Below are positions 25,243 to 33,183 of a DNA stretch of 64,000 nucleotides, one piece after another. The notes beneath the pieces are model-generated. The model made no database searches, was not told the DNA's origin, and was given only the letters and a program-made list of their open reading frames with translations. The first letter of the stretch is position 1, and each line of letters opens with the position of its first letter. The translations under genes were made by a program, and so were the position numbers. The DNA is from an uncultured Devosia sp. (GTDB lineage Bacteria; Pseudomonadota; Alphaproteobacteria; Rhizobiales; Devosiaceae). The stretch is from the NCBI RefSeq assembly GCF_946479885.1, contig NZ_CAMLHM010000003.1:1-64000 (forward strand). The letters are read 5' to 3'.

Positions 25243-25355
25243 TCTCCCTCCCCCTTGTGGGAGGGTGGCCCCGAAGGGGTCGGGTGGGGGCGCCACAAGC
25301 ACCGAGTACGTGGCCCACCCCCACCCTTGATCCCTCCCCACAAGGGGGAGGGAGA
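25243..25355. repeat. Composite palindromic element, copy 2
   Basis: Inverted arms TCTCCCTCCCCCTTGTGGGAGG (left) and CCTCCCCACAAGGGGGAGGGAG (right), one base different in length, enclose GGCCCCGAAGGGGTC and a GTGGGGG/CCCCCAC pair. The element lies inside the operon between the GH2 and ABC ATPase genes. Confidence 0.85.
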
Positions 25356-25425
25356 CGAAAGAGCCGAGAGATCGGCAACGACCAGAAGACAGCAAAGCTG
25401 CGCTGGCGAAACGAGGAGGAAGATC

Positions 25426-26508
25426 ATGGCCGATATCGTGCTGTCCGACGTCAGCAAGTCCTACGGATCAGTGCAGGTGCTCGACAGCGTCTCGATGCAT
25501 ATCCGGTCGGGCGAGTTCATCGTCTTTCTCGGGCCGTCCGGCTGCGGGAAATCCACGCTGCTGCGGATGATCGCCGGCCTCGAAGAGGTCAATGCCGGCC
25601 AGATCCACATTGGCGAGACCAGGGTCGATCAACTGCCGCCCAATCAGCGCGGCGTCGCCATGGTGTTCCAGAACTACGCGCTCTATCCGCACATGACGGT
25701 GCGCGAGAACATGAGCTTTGGCCTGCAGAATGTCGGCACCAACAAGGCCGAGATCACCAGGCGGGTCGACGATGCGGCGCGCATGCTGGAGATCACCGCC
25801 TTGCTCGATCGGCGGCCGAGCCAGCTTTCGGGCGGGCAGCGCCAGCGCGTCGCCATCGGCCGCGCCATCGTCCGCGAGCCCAAGGCCTTCCTGCTCGACG
25901 AACCCCTGAGCAATCTCGATGCGGGCCTGCGCGTCCGCACCCGGGTGGAGCTGGCGCAACTGCACCAGCGCATCGGCACCACCATGATCTTCGTCACCCA
26001 CGACCAGATCGAAGCCATGACGCTGGCGACCCGTATCGTGGTCATGAACAACCGCCGCATCGAACAGATCGGCACGCCCATGGAGGTCTATTCCCGACCG
26101 GCCACGCGCTTCGTCGCGGCCTTTGTCGGTTCGCCCTCGATGAACTTCCTGCCCGTGACCTCGGTGGCCGAAACCGATGGCCTGGTCACCGCGACGGCAG
26201 GCAGCGCGGCCGTGCCCACCGGCATTGTCGCCAAATCCTTGCCGGCGCGCACCGGATTGACGCTGGGTATCCGTCCTGATGCCCTCAAGGTCGTGCCTTC
26301 AGGTGGCAGCCTCAACGGCGCCATCGAGCTGGTGGAGCGGCTCGGCGATCGGACGCTGCTGCATGTGCGGCTCGCCGATGGCGGGCTCGTCGTCGCCGAA
26401 GACAGCGGCAAGAGCCTGCTTGAGGTCGGTGCCCCGGTTTCCCTCGCCGCCGACCCCAGCGAGACGCACCTCTTTGACGCCGATGGCGTCGCCTACCACT
26501 CGAGCTGA
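25426..26508 (+). CDS. Sugar ABC transporter ATP-binding protein (UgpC/MalK type)
   Basis: A 360-residue ATPase of the CUT1 class. Walker A GPSGCGKSTLLRM, Q-loop VFQNYALYPHMTVREN, signature [15 protein letters not shown], Walker B AFLLDEPLSNLDAGLR and H-loop VTHDQIEAMT are intact. The C-terminal TOBE/OB domain (about 235-360) carries LGIRPDALKV. The frame is open 57 codons upstream through the palindromic repeat; the true ATG follows GAGGAGGAAG. It serves the binding protein and two permeases encoded next. Confidence 0.93.
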   Translation: MADIVLSDVSKSYGSVQVLDSVSMHIRSGEFIVFLGPSGCGKSTLLRMIAGLEEVNAGQIHIGETRVDQLPPNQRGVAMVFQNYALYPHMTVRENMSFGLQNVGTNKAEITRRVDDAARMLEITALLDRRPSQLSGGQRQRVAIGRAIVREPKAFLLDEPLSNLDAGLRVRTRVELAQLHQRIGTTMIFVTHDQIEAMTLATRIVVMNNRRIEQIGTPMEVYSRPATRFVAAFVGSPSMNFLPVTSVAETDGLVTATAGSAAVPTGIVAKSLPARTGLTLGIRPDALKVVPSGGSLNGAIELVERLGDRTLLHVRLADGGLVVAEDSGKSLLEVGAPVSLAADPSETHLFDADGVAYHSS

Positions 26509-26603
26509 TTTCGACCGGTTACGGCGGTGCGGGACTACAAGCTCAATGCGACGCACCAGCCGCAGACAACAAGCATAGAGCAGCACTTTTTTGGGAGGAA
26601 ACA

Positions 26604-27878
26604 ATGACGAAGACTCTACGACGTCTGGCCCTGGCTTCGACCGCATTTCTCGCGCTCGCATCCGGTGCCTTCGCGCAGCAGACCGTGGTGTGGTGGGATT
26701 TCCTCGCCGGCGGCGACGGCGTGCGCATGAAGGCGCTGATCGACGCGTTCAATGCCGAGCATGAAGGCGACATCACCATCGAGGGCACGACCCTGGAATG
26801 GGGTACCCCGTTCTACACCAAGCTGCAGACCTCGGCCGCCATTGGCGAAGGTCCCGATATCGCCACCTATCACCTGAGCCGCATCCCTCTGGCCGTCGAT
26901 AGCGGCACGCTGAGCGAAATCACCGACGACGAGATGGCTGCGGCCGGCATTTCCGATGCCGATTTCACCACCGCCGCGTCCGACGCTGGCAAGGTGGACG
27001 GCACCCGCTATGCCGTGCCGTTCGACCAGCATGGCCTGATCCTCTACTACAACAAGGACATGCTCGCCGAAGCCGGCCTCATCGGTGACGACGGCCTGCC
27101 CACCGGGCTCGATGGTCTCGAAAACTTCAACGCTGTCCTCGCCAAGTTCACCGGCGACGGCAAGTATGGCGTCTCCACCCCGACCGGCGACCGCTACCGC
27201 ACCATCTACAGCCTCTTCGGCCAGCAGGGCGGCGTGATGTTCGATGAAGCCGCTGGCGGCTTCTTCCCGACAGATGACGACCTCGCCAAGCTGACCAATG
27301 CCATCGACGTGGTCAAAGGCTGGGTCGATAGCGGCTACACCCCCGTGCAGGTGGAATCGCCGGCTGCGCTGGCACTGTTCACCTCGCAGCAGTCGCCGTT
27401 CTTCATCATGGGCAACTGGGAAATCCCGACCTTCGTGGACCTGCATGCCAAGGGTGAACTGTTCGAATGGGGTGCGGTCGAGCTGCCGACGCTGTTCGAA
27501 ACCAAGGCAGCCTGGTCTGACTCGCATGCCTTCGTCATCCCGGCCAATGCCGGCAAGGAAGCCGATCCGGAAAAGCGCGCTGCCGTGCTCAAGGTCATCG
27601 CCTGGATGGACCAGCATTCGCTCGATTGGGCCGGCGCCGGCCACATCCCGGCCTTCAACGCGGTGCGTGACAGCGCCGAATTCCAGGCGCTGAAGCCGCA
27701 GTCCGACTATGCCGGCTTCGCCGACACGGCCGTGTTCGATCCGCGCACCATCCTCGCCGGTCCTGCCGCGCCGCTGGGCGATGCCTGGAGCAACTATGTC
27801 AACCCAGCCACCACGGGCGAAATCGCACCCGCCGATGCCGCCACGCAGATGCGTGATGATCTGAACGGGCAGCTGTAG
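26604..27878 (+). CDS. Sugar ABC transporter substrate-binding protein (family 1)
   Basis: A 424-residue periplasmic sugar-binding protein. The signal peptide KTLRRLALASTAFLALASGAFA is cleaved before QQTVVWWDFL. The SBP_bac_1 pattern includes FNAEHEGDITIEGTTLEWGTPFYTKLQTSAAIGEGPDIATYH near the N-terminus, YAVPFDQHGLILYYNKDML in the hinge region, and SPFFIMGNWEIPTF. GGGAGG precedes the ATG. It is followed by a large palindromic element and then two permease genes, an arrangement like malE-malF. Confidence 0.93.
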   Translation: MTKTLRRLALASTAFLALASGAFAQQTVVWWDFLAGGDGVRMKALIDAFNAEHEGDITIEGTTLEWGTPFYTKLQTSAAIGEGPDIATYHLSRIPLAVDSGTLSEITDDEMAAAGISDADFTTAASDAGKVDGTRYAVPFDQHGLILYYNKDMLAEAGLIGDDGLPTGLDGLENFNAVLAKFTGDGKYGVSTPTGDRYRTIYSLFGQQGGVMFDEAAGGFFPTDDDLAKLTNAIDVVKGWVDSGYTPVQVESPAALALFTSQQSPFFIMGNWEIPTFVDLHAKGELFEWGAVELPTLFETKAAWSDSHAFVIPANAGKEADPEKRAAVLKVIAWMDQHSLDWAGAGHIPAFNAVRDSAEFQALKPQSDYAGFADTAVFDPRTILAGPAAPLGDAWSNYVNPATTGEIAPADAATQMRDDLNGQL

Positions 27879-27898
27879 TCGAAAGCGTTTCCAGTCGA

Positions 27899-28000
27899 CT
27901 CCCTCCCCCTTGCGGGGAGGGATCAAGGGTGGGGGGATGGGAGAGCCCGGATATCGGGGCTCTCAACACCCCCACCTAACCTCCCCCGTCAAGGGGGAGG
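27899..28000. repeat. Composite palindromic element, copy 3
   Basis: Outer arms CTCCCTCCCCCTTGCGGGGAGG and CCTCCCCCGTCAAGGGGGAGG enclose a GGTGGGGGG/CACCCCCACC pair and a perfect inner hairpin GAGAGCCC..GGGCTCTC around CGGATATCGG. It lies inside the sugar operon immediately after the binding-protein gene. Confidence 0.85.
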
Positions 28001-28038
28001 AACCGCGCGGTGGTCGTGGCGAACGAGGAGACAGTCGA

Positions 28039-28920
28039 ATGCTCAGGGACAAGAAACAGGAATATCTGGCGGCGCTGATCCTGGTCGGGCCCTTTGTGCT
28101 CATCTATGGCGTGCTGTTCGTGTGGCCGACCATCCAGATGGTCATGCTCAGCTTCACCAAGGCCCCGTTGATCGGTTCGGGCGCCTTCGTGGGTTGGGAC
28201 AATTACGTCAAGATCCTCGGCCATAAGCTGTTCCACCAGTCGTTCTGGAACACCGCCTATTTCGTGGCTCTGACTGTCATCCCCAATACGCTGGTCTCGC
28301 TGCTGATCGCCATGGCCGTCAACCGGTTGAAGGGCGGGGTACAGGGCCTCGTGCTCGCATGTTTCTTCCTGCCCTATATCCTGCCCGTATCGGTGGTGTT
28401 CCTCACCTGGAACTGGATCATCGACGTGCAATATGGGCTCGCCCAGGTGTTCGTGCGGCCGTTCAACGGCGGCGAGCCGATGTCGCTGACCCGCACCATT
28501 CCGGCCTTCATGCCCACGGTCGCCTTCGTCACCATCTGGTGGACCATGGGCTTCAACATCCTGCTGTTCATCGCCGGCCTGCGGAACATCTCGCCCGAGA
28601 TCTACGAGGCGGCCCAGCTCGACAGCGCCGGTCGCTGGCGCCAGTTCGCCCGCATCACCTGGCCGCTGATCTGGCCGATTACCGCGCTGGTGCTGACTAT
28701 CCAGCTCATCGCCCAGCTCAAGATCTTCGACCAGGTCTACCTGTTCTCGATCGGCGGGCGGCAGGACGCCACCATCACGCTGGTCCAGTATGTCTACAAG
28801 CTGGCTTTCCAGCAGAACAAGGGCGGCGAGGCGGCCACCGCAGCGGTGCTGCTGTTCTGGATGATCATCGTCCTGTCGGTCCTGCAATATCAGCTGCTGC
28901 GCACGCGAGGTGAGAAATGA
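28039..28920 (+). CDS. Sugar ABC transporter permease 1 (UgpA/MalF type)
   Basis: A 293-residue permease with six transmembrane helices, the first being AALILVGPFVLIYGVLFVWPTIQM. The EAA loop reads EIYEAAQLDSAGRWRQFARITWPLIWP. GAGGAG precedes the ATG; the 43-codon upstream extension runs through the palindromic element and was rejected. Its TGA overlaps the ATG of the next permease (ATGA). It forms the membrane channel with permease 2. Confidence 0.93.
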   Translation: MLRDKKQEYLAALILVGPFVLIYGVLFVWPTIQMVMLSFTKAPLIGSGAFVGWDNYVKILGHKLFHQSFWNTAYFVALTVIPNTLVSLLIAMAVNRLKGGVQGLVLACFFLPYILPVSVVFLTWNWIIDVQYGLAQVFVRPFNGGEPMSLTRTIPAFMPTVAFVTIWWTMGFNILLFIAGLRNISPEIYEAAQLDSAGRWRQFARITWPLIWPITALVLTIQLIAQLKIFDQVYLFSIGGRQDATITLVQYVYKLAFQQNKGGEAATAAVLLFWMIIVLSVLQYQLLRTRGEK

Positions 28921-29801
28921 CCGCTGAAGCTCTTCCCCGCAGCGCCGCCAAGGCCGCCGACCAGGGCCGCCGCGATCGCCCGCTCGACCTGATCGGTCTC
29001 GGCCTGACGGCCCTCACGCTGCTCGTCGCCCTGGGCTCGTTCTTCCCCATCTACTGGGCGATCATCACCTCCATCAAACCCGATGGCGAGGTGATTTCGG
29101 GCAGCAATTCGCTGTGGCCGAGCCGCCTGGTGTTCGACAGCTACATCCACATCTGGACCAACACCAACATCGCCATCTGGTACGTCAATTCCTTCGTCAC
29201 CTCGCTGGTGATCACGGCTTTGGTCATCGTCAGCTCGGCCGGCTGCGCCTATGCGCTGAGCCAGCTCGATTTCCCCGGACGGAAGATCATCTACGTGCTG
29301 ATCCTGGCCTGTTTCATGGTGCCGATGCAGGCGCTGATCGTGAACCATTTCGTCTTGATGGCGCAGTTCAAGCTGCTCAACACCTGGGCCGGCATCATCC
29401 TGCCGCAGCTGATCGTTCCGGTCATCATCATCGTCTACAAGCAGTTCTTCGACTCCGTGCCCAAGGAGTTTCGTGAGGCAGCGCAGATGGATAGCGCCGG
29501 GCATTTCAAGATCCTCTTCCGCATCTACCTGCCCATGAACTGGGGCGTGACGGCGGCGTTGGCCATCATCACCTTCATCGGCGCCTGGAATTCGTTCCTG
29601 TGGCCATTCCTGGCCGCAACGGGCGAGGCGACCATGACCGTCCCCGTGGGTATCACCCAGGTCAAGGACGCCTATGGCATCGTCTATGGCAAGCTCATGG
29701 CTTCGGCCGTGGTCGCCGGCCTGCCGGTGGCCATCGTCTACCTGATCTTCCAGCGTCGCGTGACGCAGGCCATCATGCTCTCGGCCGGTATCAAGGGATA
29801 A
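28917..29801 (+). CDS. Sugar ABC transporter permease 2 (UgpE/MalG type)
   Basis: A 294-residue permease. Helix 1 (LTALTLLVALGSFFPIYWAIITSIKP) is followed by the periplasmic loop and five further helices. The EAA loop is EFREAAQMDSAGHFKILFRIYLPMNWGV, followed by FIGAWNSFLWPFLAATGEATMTVPVGI, typical of MalG-type subunits. It is the last clear gene of the GH2-ABC operon and is translationally coupled to permease 1. Confidence 0.93.
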   Translation: MTAEALPRSAAKAADQGRRDRPLDLIGLGLTALTLLVALGSFFPIYWAIITSIKPDGEVISGSNSLWPSRLVFDSYIHIWTNTNIAIWYVNSFVTSLVITALVIVSSAGCAYALSQLDFPGRKIIYVLILACFMVPMQALIVNHFVLMAQFKLLNTWAGIILPQLIVPVIIIVYKQFFDSVPKEFREAAQMDSAGHFKILFRIYLPMNWGVTAALAIITFIGAWNSFLWPFLAATGEATMTVPVGITQVKDAYGIVYGKLMASAVVAGLPVAIVYLIFQRRVTQAIMLSAGIKG

Positions 29802-29947
29802 TCAATGCGGCGATTGGCGCGGCCTCCATTATGTGGGAGAGCTGGCGAAACCGCAGCCTCGCAAGACCGTTCTCCTCCCCTGACTTGCGAAAGCCGATTG
29901 CCGCCCCGCCGGGTGGCGCGGCGCGCCGCGGAATGGAGATTGCCAGA

Positions 29948-30430
29948 GTGAGTGTTGCCTTCACCAAGGAAGATAGTGCCGAGACGGCTGCCGAAACCCA
30001 GCTGCCCGACCGTCCGATTTCCGGGCACCCCAACCTAGTGACGGCGGCCGGCCTGAAGGCGCTGGAATTGCAGCTCCACGAGGCCCGTGTGGCCTACGAG
30101 GCGGCCGCCCTCATCGAGGATGTCAATGAGCGCCGGCGCCAATCGGCCGGGCCGGTGCGCGATCTGCGCTACTATGCCGAAAGGCTGAGGACGGCCCAGC
30201 TCATGCCCGACCCCGCCACGACCGATATCGTGGCATTCGGCTCCACCGTCACCTTCACCCGCGACGACGGGCGCCGGCAGACCTATCGTATCGTCGGCGA
30301 GGATGAAGCCGATCCCAAGGCCGGATCGATCTCCTACGTGTCGCCCATTGCCGCCGCCTTCATGGGCAAGTCGGTCGGCGACAGCGTGACCCTGGGCGAG
30401 CAGGATCTCGAGATAACAGCTATCGCCTGA
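29948..30430 (+). CDS. GreA/GreB family transcription elongation factor-like protein
   Basis: A 160-residue GreA-type protein. The N-terminal coiled-coil region (HPNLVTAAGLKALELQLHEARVAYEAAALIEDVNERRRQSAGPVRDLRYYAERLRTAQL) is followed by the globular FKBP-like domain (DIVAFGSTVTFTRDDGRRQTYRIVGEDEADPKAGSISYVSPIAAAFMGKSVGDSV). GreA rescues backtracked RNA polymerase by stimulating transcript cleavage. It is longer at the N-terminus than canonical GreA and matches a divergent second Gre type found in rhizobia, so its exact role is uncertain. GTG with GGAG upstream was chosen because the mature sequence SVAFTKEDSAE looks like the family N-terminus; ATG at 29933 is the alternative. Confidence 0.85.
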   Translation: MSVAFTKEDSAETAAETQLPDRPISGHPNLVTAAGLKALELQLHEARVAYEAAALIEDVNERRRQSAGPVRDLRYYAERLRTAQLMPDPATTDIVAFGSTVTFTRDDGRRQTYRIVGEDEADPKAGSISYVSPIAAAFMGKSVGDSVTLGEQDLEITAIA

Positions 30431-30502
30431 TCAGCCGTCGCGCGACCCGGCGAGGTGGGTCTTCATCGACTGCCGAGGGGAAACATGAAGTCGGCGGCCG
30501 AC

Positions 30503-31489
30503 CTAGAGCAGGCCCGCCAGGCGGGCCGCCAGCGCGAGCATGGCGGCGGCTGCGACCGAGACCATCCACTGGCCCTGAGCCCCGCGAACCAGCACCGCTT
30601 CGGTGGGGGACAGGGGATTGTAGTAGACGTCCACCGGCACGCCGGGCTCGAACCTGAGCGCCGCCCGCCGCGCCAACGCGCTGAAGCTGGCATAGGCCTG
30701 CCCGCCCAAACGCACGCGGTCGCTTCGATAGGTCACCCCGCCAACGGCGTAGCTATAGGTGGTCCGATCGCGGATCAGCTTGCGATTGAGCAGCCACCAG
30801 CGATACTGCCGACCGACCTGGACCTGCACGACGTCGGAGGCCAGCACCACGCCCTTCGTGCTGGGCCATTTGCGGCTTTCTGCGCCCTTCTGGCGCAACC
30901 CGTAGCCAAAAGCGGCCATGGCCGCGGCCAGGACGGCGCAGAACGCCGCGCCCCAGGCCTGCGGGCTGTCGGGGGCCATGCGGCCAAGTGCGGCCATGAC
31001 ATTGTCGCTGATCAGCAGCAGGAACAGGCAGCCAAGTCCGATGAGGATGCCGCAGAGGATCGCGATCTCGAAGCCCCGCATCGGCATGTCGCGCTCCAGC
31101 ACGCTCTGGGTTGGGCGATTGCGGTCGTAATAGACGGTCACAGCGGCGCCGACGGGGTAGCGCTTGAGCTTTTCGGCGACCTGGAAGTTGCCCACGTCTT
31201 CGGCAAGGCTGATGCGCTGGCCTACCTGACGCCGGCCATCGGCCTGAAACACATATTTAACGACCGCGAAATTGCGCAGCTCGGTATCGCGTATCCGGGT
31301 GCGGGCGCTGCCGGCGCTGATCTTTTCCACGCGGCGGGCCTCGCTGCGCGACGAAACGATCTTGCCGGGCACCGCAGCCCAGAAACTGGCGCGCTTCACT
31401 TCGAAATACTTGCTGATGACGGCCGCCAGAAACAGCCCGTCAAAGGCCAGCACGATCAGCAGCAGCAGCCATTTCAGCTCTTCATCCAC
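30503..31489 (-). CDS. DUF3592 domain membrane protein
   Basis: A 328-residue protein with an N-terminal helix (WLLLLIVLAFDGLFLAAVI), two central helices (IAILCGILIGLGCLFLLLI and AAFCAVLAAAMAAFGYGL) and a C-terminal helix. Two copies of a DUF3592-like beta domain are visible; each ends with a V-x-V-x-Y-(D/N)-P/R-x-P-T-x-(A/S)-V-L motif (AVTVYYDRNRPTQSVL and PVDVYYNPLSPTEAVL). The function is unknown. The start is uncertain: GTG with AGGA ten bases upstream was chosen over a longer frame that overlaps the next gene. Confidence 0.75.
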   Translation of the reverse strand: MDEELKWLLLLIVLAFDGLFLAAVISKYFEVKRASFWAAVPGKIVSSRSEARRVEKISAGSARTRIRDTELRNFAVVKYVFQADGRRQVGQRISLAEDVGNFQVAEKLKRYPVGAAVTVYYDRNRPTQSVLERDMPMRGFEIAILCGILIGLGCLFLLLISDNVMAALGRMAPDSPQAWGAAFCAVLAAAMAAFGYGLRQKGAESRKWPSTKGVVLASDVVQVQVGRQYRWWLLNRKLIRDRTTYSYAVGGVTYRSDRVRLGGQAYASFSALARRAALRFEPGVPVDVYYNPLSPTEAVLVRGAQGQWMVSVAAAAMLALAARLAGLL

Positions 31490-31520
31490 GGACGGGCATC
31501 CTTCGAGAGTGGGGCGTGCG

Positions 31521-32018
31521 CTATGGCGCGCAGGCGCTGAGGGTGAACACGTCCATGGCCTGGGCCGCGGGGTTGGCGGTGATGAAATTGGTATCCCAGC
31601 GCAGGGCGCGGCCAAAATCGGCTAGCAGCACCGTCTGTGGCGCTTCCATTGCGGCGTCGTCAAGCAGCGAGGCAGTGCCGTTGCCGATGGCGTAGACATT
31701 TCCCATCCAAAGCCAGCATGCATTGGGGCTGTCGGCGCGCTGTTCTGCGGTGCAGGGCCGGCTGATGAAGCCATCCGGCCGCGCATTGCGCCCGGCACCC
31801 CAGGTGATCTCGCCCGGCAGGGACCCGGCCGTGTTTGGCAGTGACAGGTCGAACACGCCTGACGTCATAAGGCCATGATCGGCGGTCTTTGGGTGAAAGA
31901 CGAGTGTGGCTCCCGACAGGGGCTCGACATAGGTCGCGTGGTCGAGCCGGCATTCGGCAGCATGGGCACCGGCGGTGACGAGAAGCGCCGCCACAACAGC
32001 AATCGTCGGGGTTTTCAT
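31521..32018 (-). CDS. Secreted hypothetical protein
   Basis: 165 residues with a clear Sec signal peptide (KTPTIAVVAALLVTAGAHA, cleavage before AECRLD). The mature part has four cysteines (ECRL, SRPC, NACW, SACAP), suggesting two disulfides, and no family I recognise. A Shine-Dalgarno AAGG lies seven bases before ATG. It is upstream of the DUF3592 gene on the same strand, with only 31 bp between them, so the two may form an operon. Confidence 0.65.
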   Translation of the reverse strand: MKTPTIAVVAALLVTAGAHAAECRLDHATYVEPLSGATLVFHPKTADHGLMTSGVFDLSLPNTAGSLPGEITWGAGRNARPDGFISRPCTAEQRADSPNACWLWMGNVYAIGNGTASLLDDAAMEAPQTVLLADFGRALRWDTNFITANPAAQAMDVFTLSACAP

Positions 32019-32181
32019 CGTGGGCCTTGTTGAAACGCCGGCGGTTCGGCCGCAACGGGTTGAGTTGCGGCCTCCTACGGCCTGGCGCCTGAACGAGCGG
32101 GCCAGTGCCCATTCAGGTCTGGTTCAGCGCCTGCCGCCGCGACCCGGTTCTGCCCGCATGAGCCCCTGTCGACTCTGCACT

Positions 32182-32227
32182 TGCGAAATTGCTTCGCTTG
32201 CAAGAGAGTTATTGTCGAAACGAAAGC
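32182..32227. promoter_or_regulatory. Candidate GlpR operator region upstream of glpR
   Basis: The inverted repeat GCGAA-attgc-TTCGC (32183-32197) is followed by CGAAACGAAAGC (32216-32227). The CGAAA/TTTCG repeats resemble sites bound by DeoR-family GlpR regulators, suggesting autoregulation. Confidence 0.4.
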
Positions 32228-32273
32228 ACGACGGGCAAAGCACCGGTCGGCGTCGGTTTTAGCGGGAGGCGAG

Positions 32274-33050
32274 ATGTTTGACGGGCGGCGCGGAGAAATC
32301 GTGGAATTGGCCCGGCAGGAGGGCCAGGTGGTCGTCGAGGCGCTGGCCAGCCGGTTCAACGTATCGGTTCAGACCATCCGCAAGGACCTCAACGAGCTCT
32401 GCGATCACGGCGTGCTGACCCGCACCCATGGCGGGGCCGTATTCCCGTCGGGCGTCGAAAACGTCGAGTACGAGGCCCGGCGGCGCATAGCCGCGCCCGA
32501 GAAGGCTGCCATCGGCAATGCCACGGCCGCGCTGATCCCCTCCAATGCCTCGCTCTTCATCAATATCGGCACCACGACCGAGGCCGTGAGCCAGGCATTG
32601 CTCAACCATTCCGGGCTGATGGTGATTACCAATAACATCAACGTTGCCAACAGGATGCGTATCTATCGTGGCATCGAGGTGGTGATTGCGGGCGGGGTGG
32701 TGCGCGGATCGGATGGCGGTGTCGTCGGTGAGGCCGCAGTCGATTTCATCAAGCAGTTCAAGGTCGATTATGCGGTCATTGGCGCCTCCGCCATCGATGC
32801 CGACGGGGCGCTGCTGGACTTCGACTATCGCGAAGTGAAGGTGGCGCAGGCCATCATCGAAAATGCCCGCCATGTCATCCTCGTGGCCGATTCGACCAAG
32901 TTCGAGCGGACCGCGCCGGTGCGCATTGCCCATCTTTCGCAGGTGGATACTTTCGTCACCGACCGCTGTGCGCTCGATGCGGTGCGCGCCATATCCACAG
33001 CTTCGGGCGTGCGCCTGATCGAGACATCAGCGCTGGTAGAAGATCTTTGA
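32274..33050 (+). CDS. glpR: DeoR family regulator of glycerol-3-phosphate metabolism
   Basis: A 258-residue DeoR-type repressor. The N-terminal HTH (RRGEIVELARQEGQVVVEALASRFNVSVQTIRKDLNELCDHGVLTRTHGGAV) is followed by the DeoR sensor domain (about 75-235) with INIGTTTEAVSQALL, IAGGVVRGSDGGVVGEAA and VILVADSTKFERTAPVRI, which binds a phosphorylated sugar. It lies immediately upstream of glpD and the GlpSTPQV transporter, and GlpR-type proteins repress this operon until glycerol-3-phosphate is present. GGGAGG five bases before ATG fixes the start. Confidence 0.93.
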   Translation: MFDGRRGEIVELARQEGQVVVEALASRFNVSVQTIRKDLNELCDHGVLTRTHGGAVFPSGVENVEYEARRRIAAPEKAAIGNATAALIPSNASLFINIGTTTEAVSQALLNHSGLMVITNNINVANRMRIYRGIEVVIAGGVVRGSDGGVVGEAAVDFIKQFKVDYAVIGASAIDADGALLDFDYREVKVAQAIIENARHVILVADSTKFERTAPVRIAHLSQVDTFVTDRCALDAVRAISTASGVRLIETSALVEDL

Positions 33051-33102
33051 GCGTGGTGTCAGTGGCTTGGCTGGCGCCGATCAAGGCGCGCTTGTTCTTC
33101 GG

Positions 33103-33132
33103 TTGACATTCGTTTTGCTTTCGCCCTAGCTT
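33103..33132 (+). promoter_or_regulatory. glp operon promoter with overlapping operator-like repeats
   Basis: A consensus TTGACA (33103-33108) is followed 18 bases later by TAGCTT. The spacer contains TTCGTTTTGCTTTCG, the reverse of the CGAAA-type repeats upstream of glpR, so repressor binding would block the promoter. Confidence 0.55.
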
Positions 33133-33183
33133 CCGTCAGTTCTTGTAGATCGGGCAAACCGGCGACCGGGACGGGAGGAAGTG

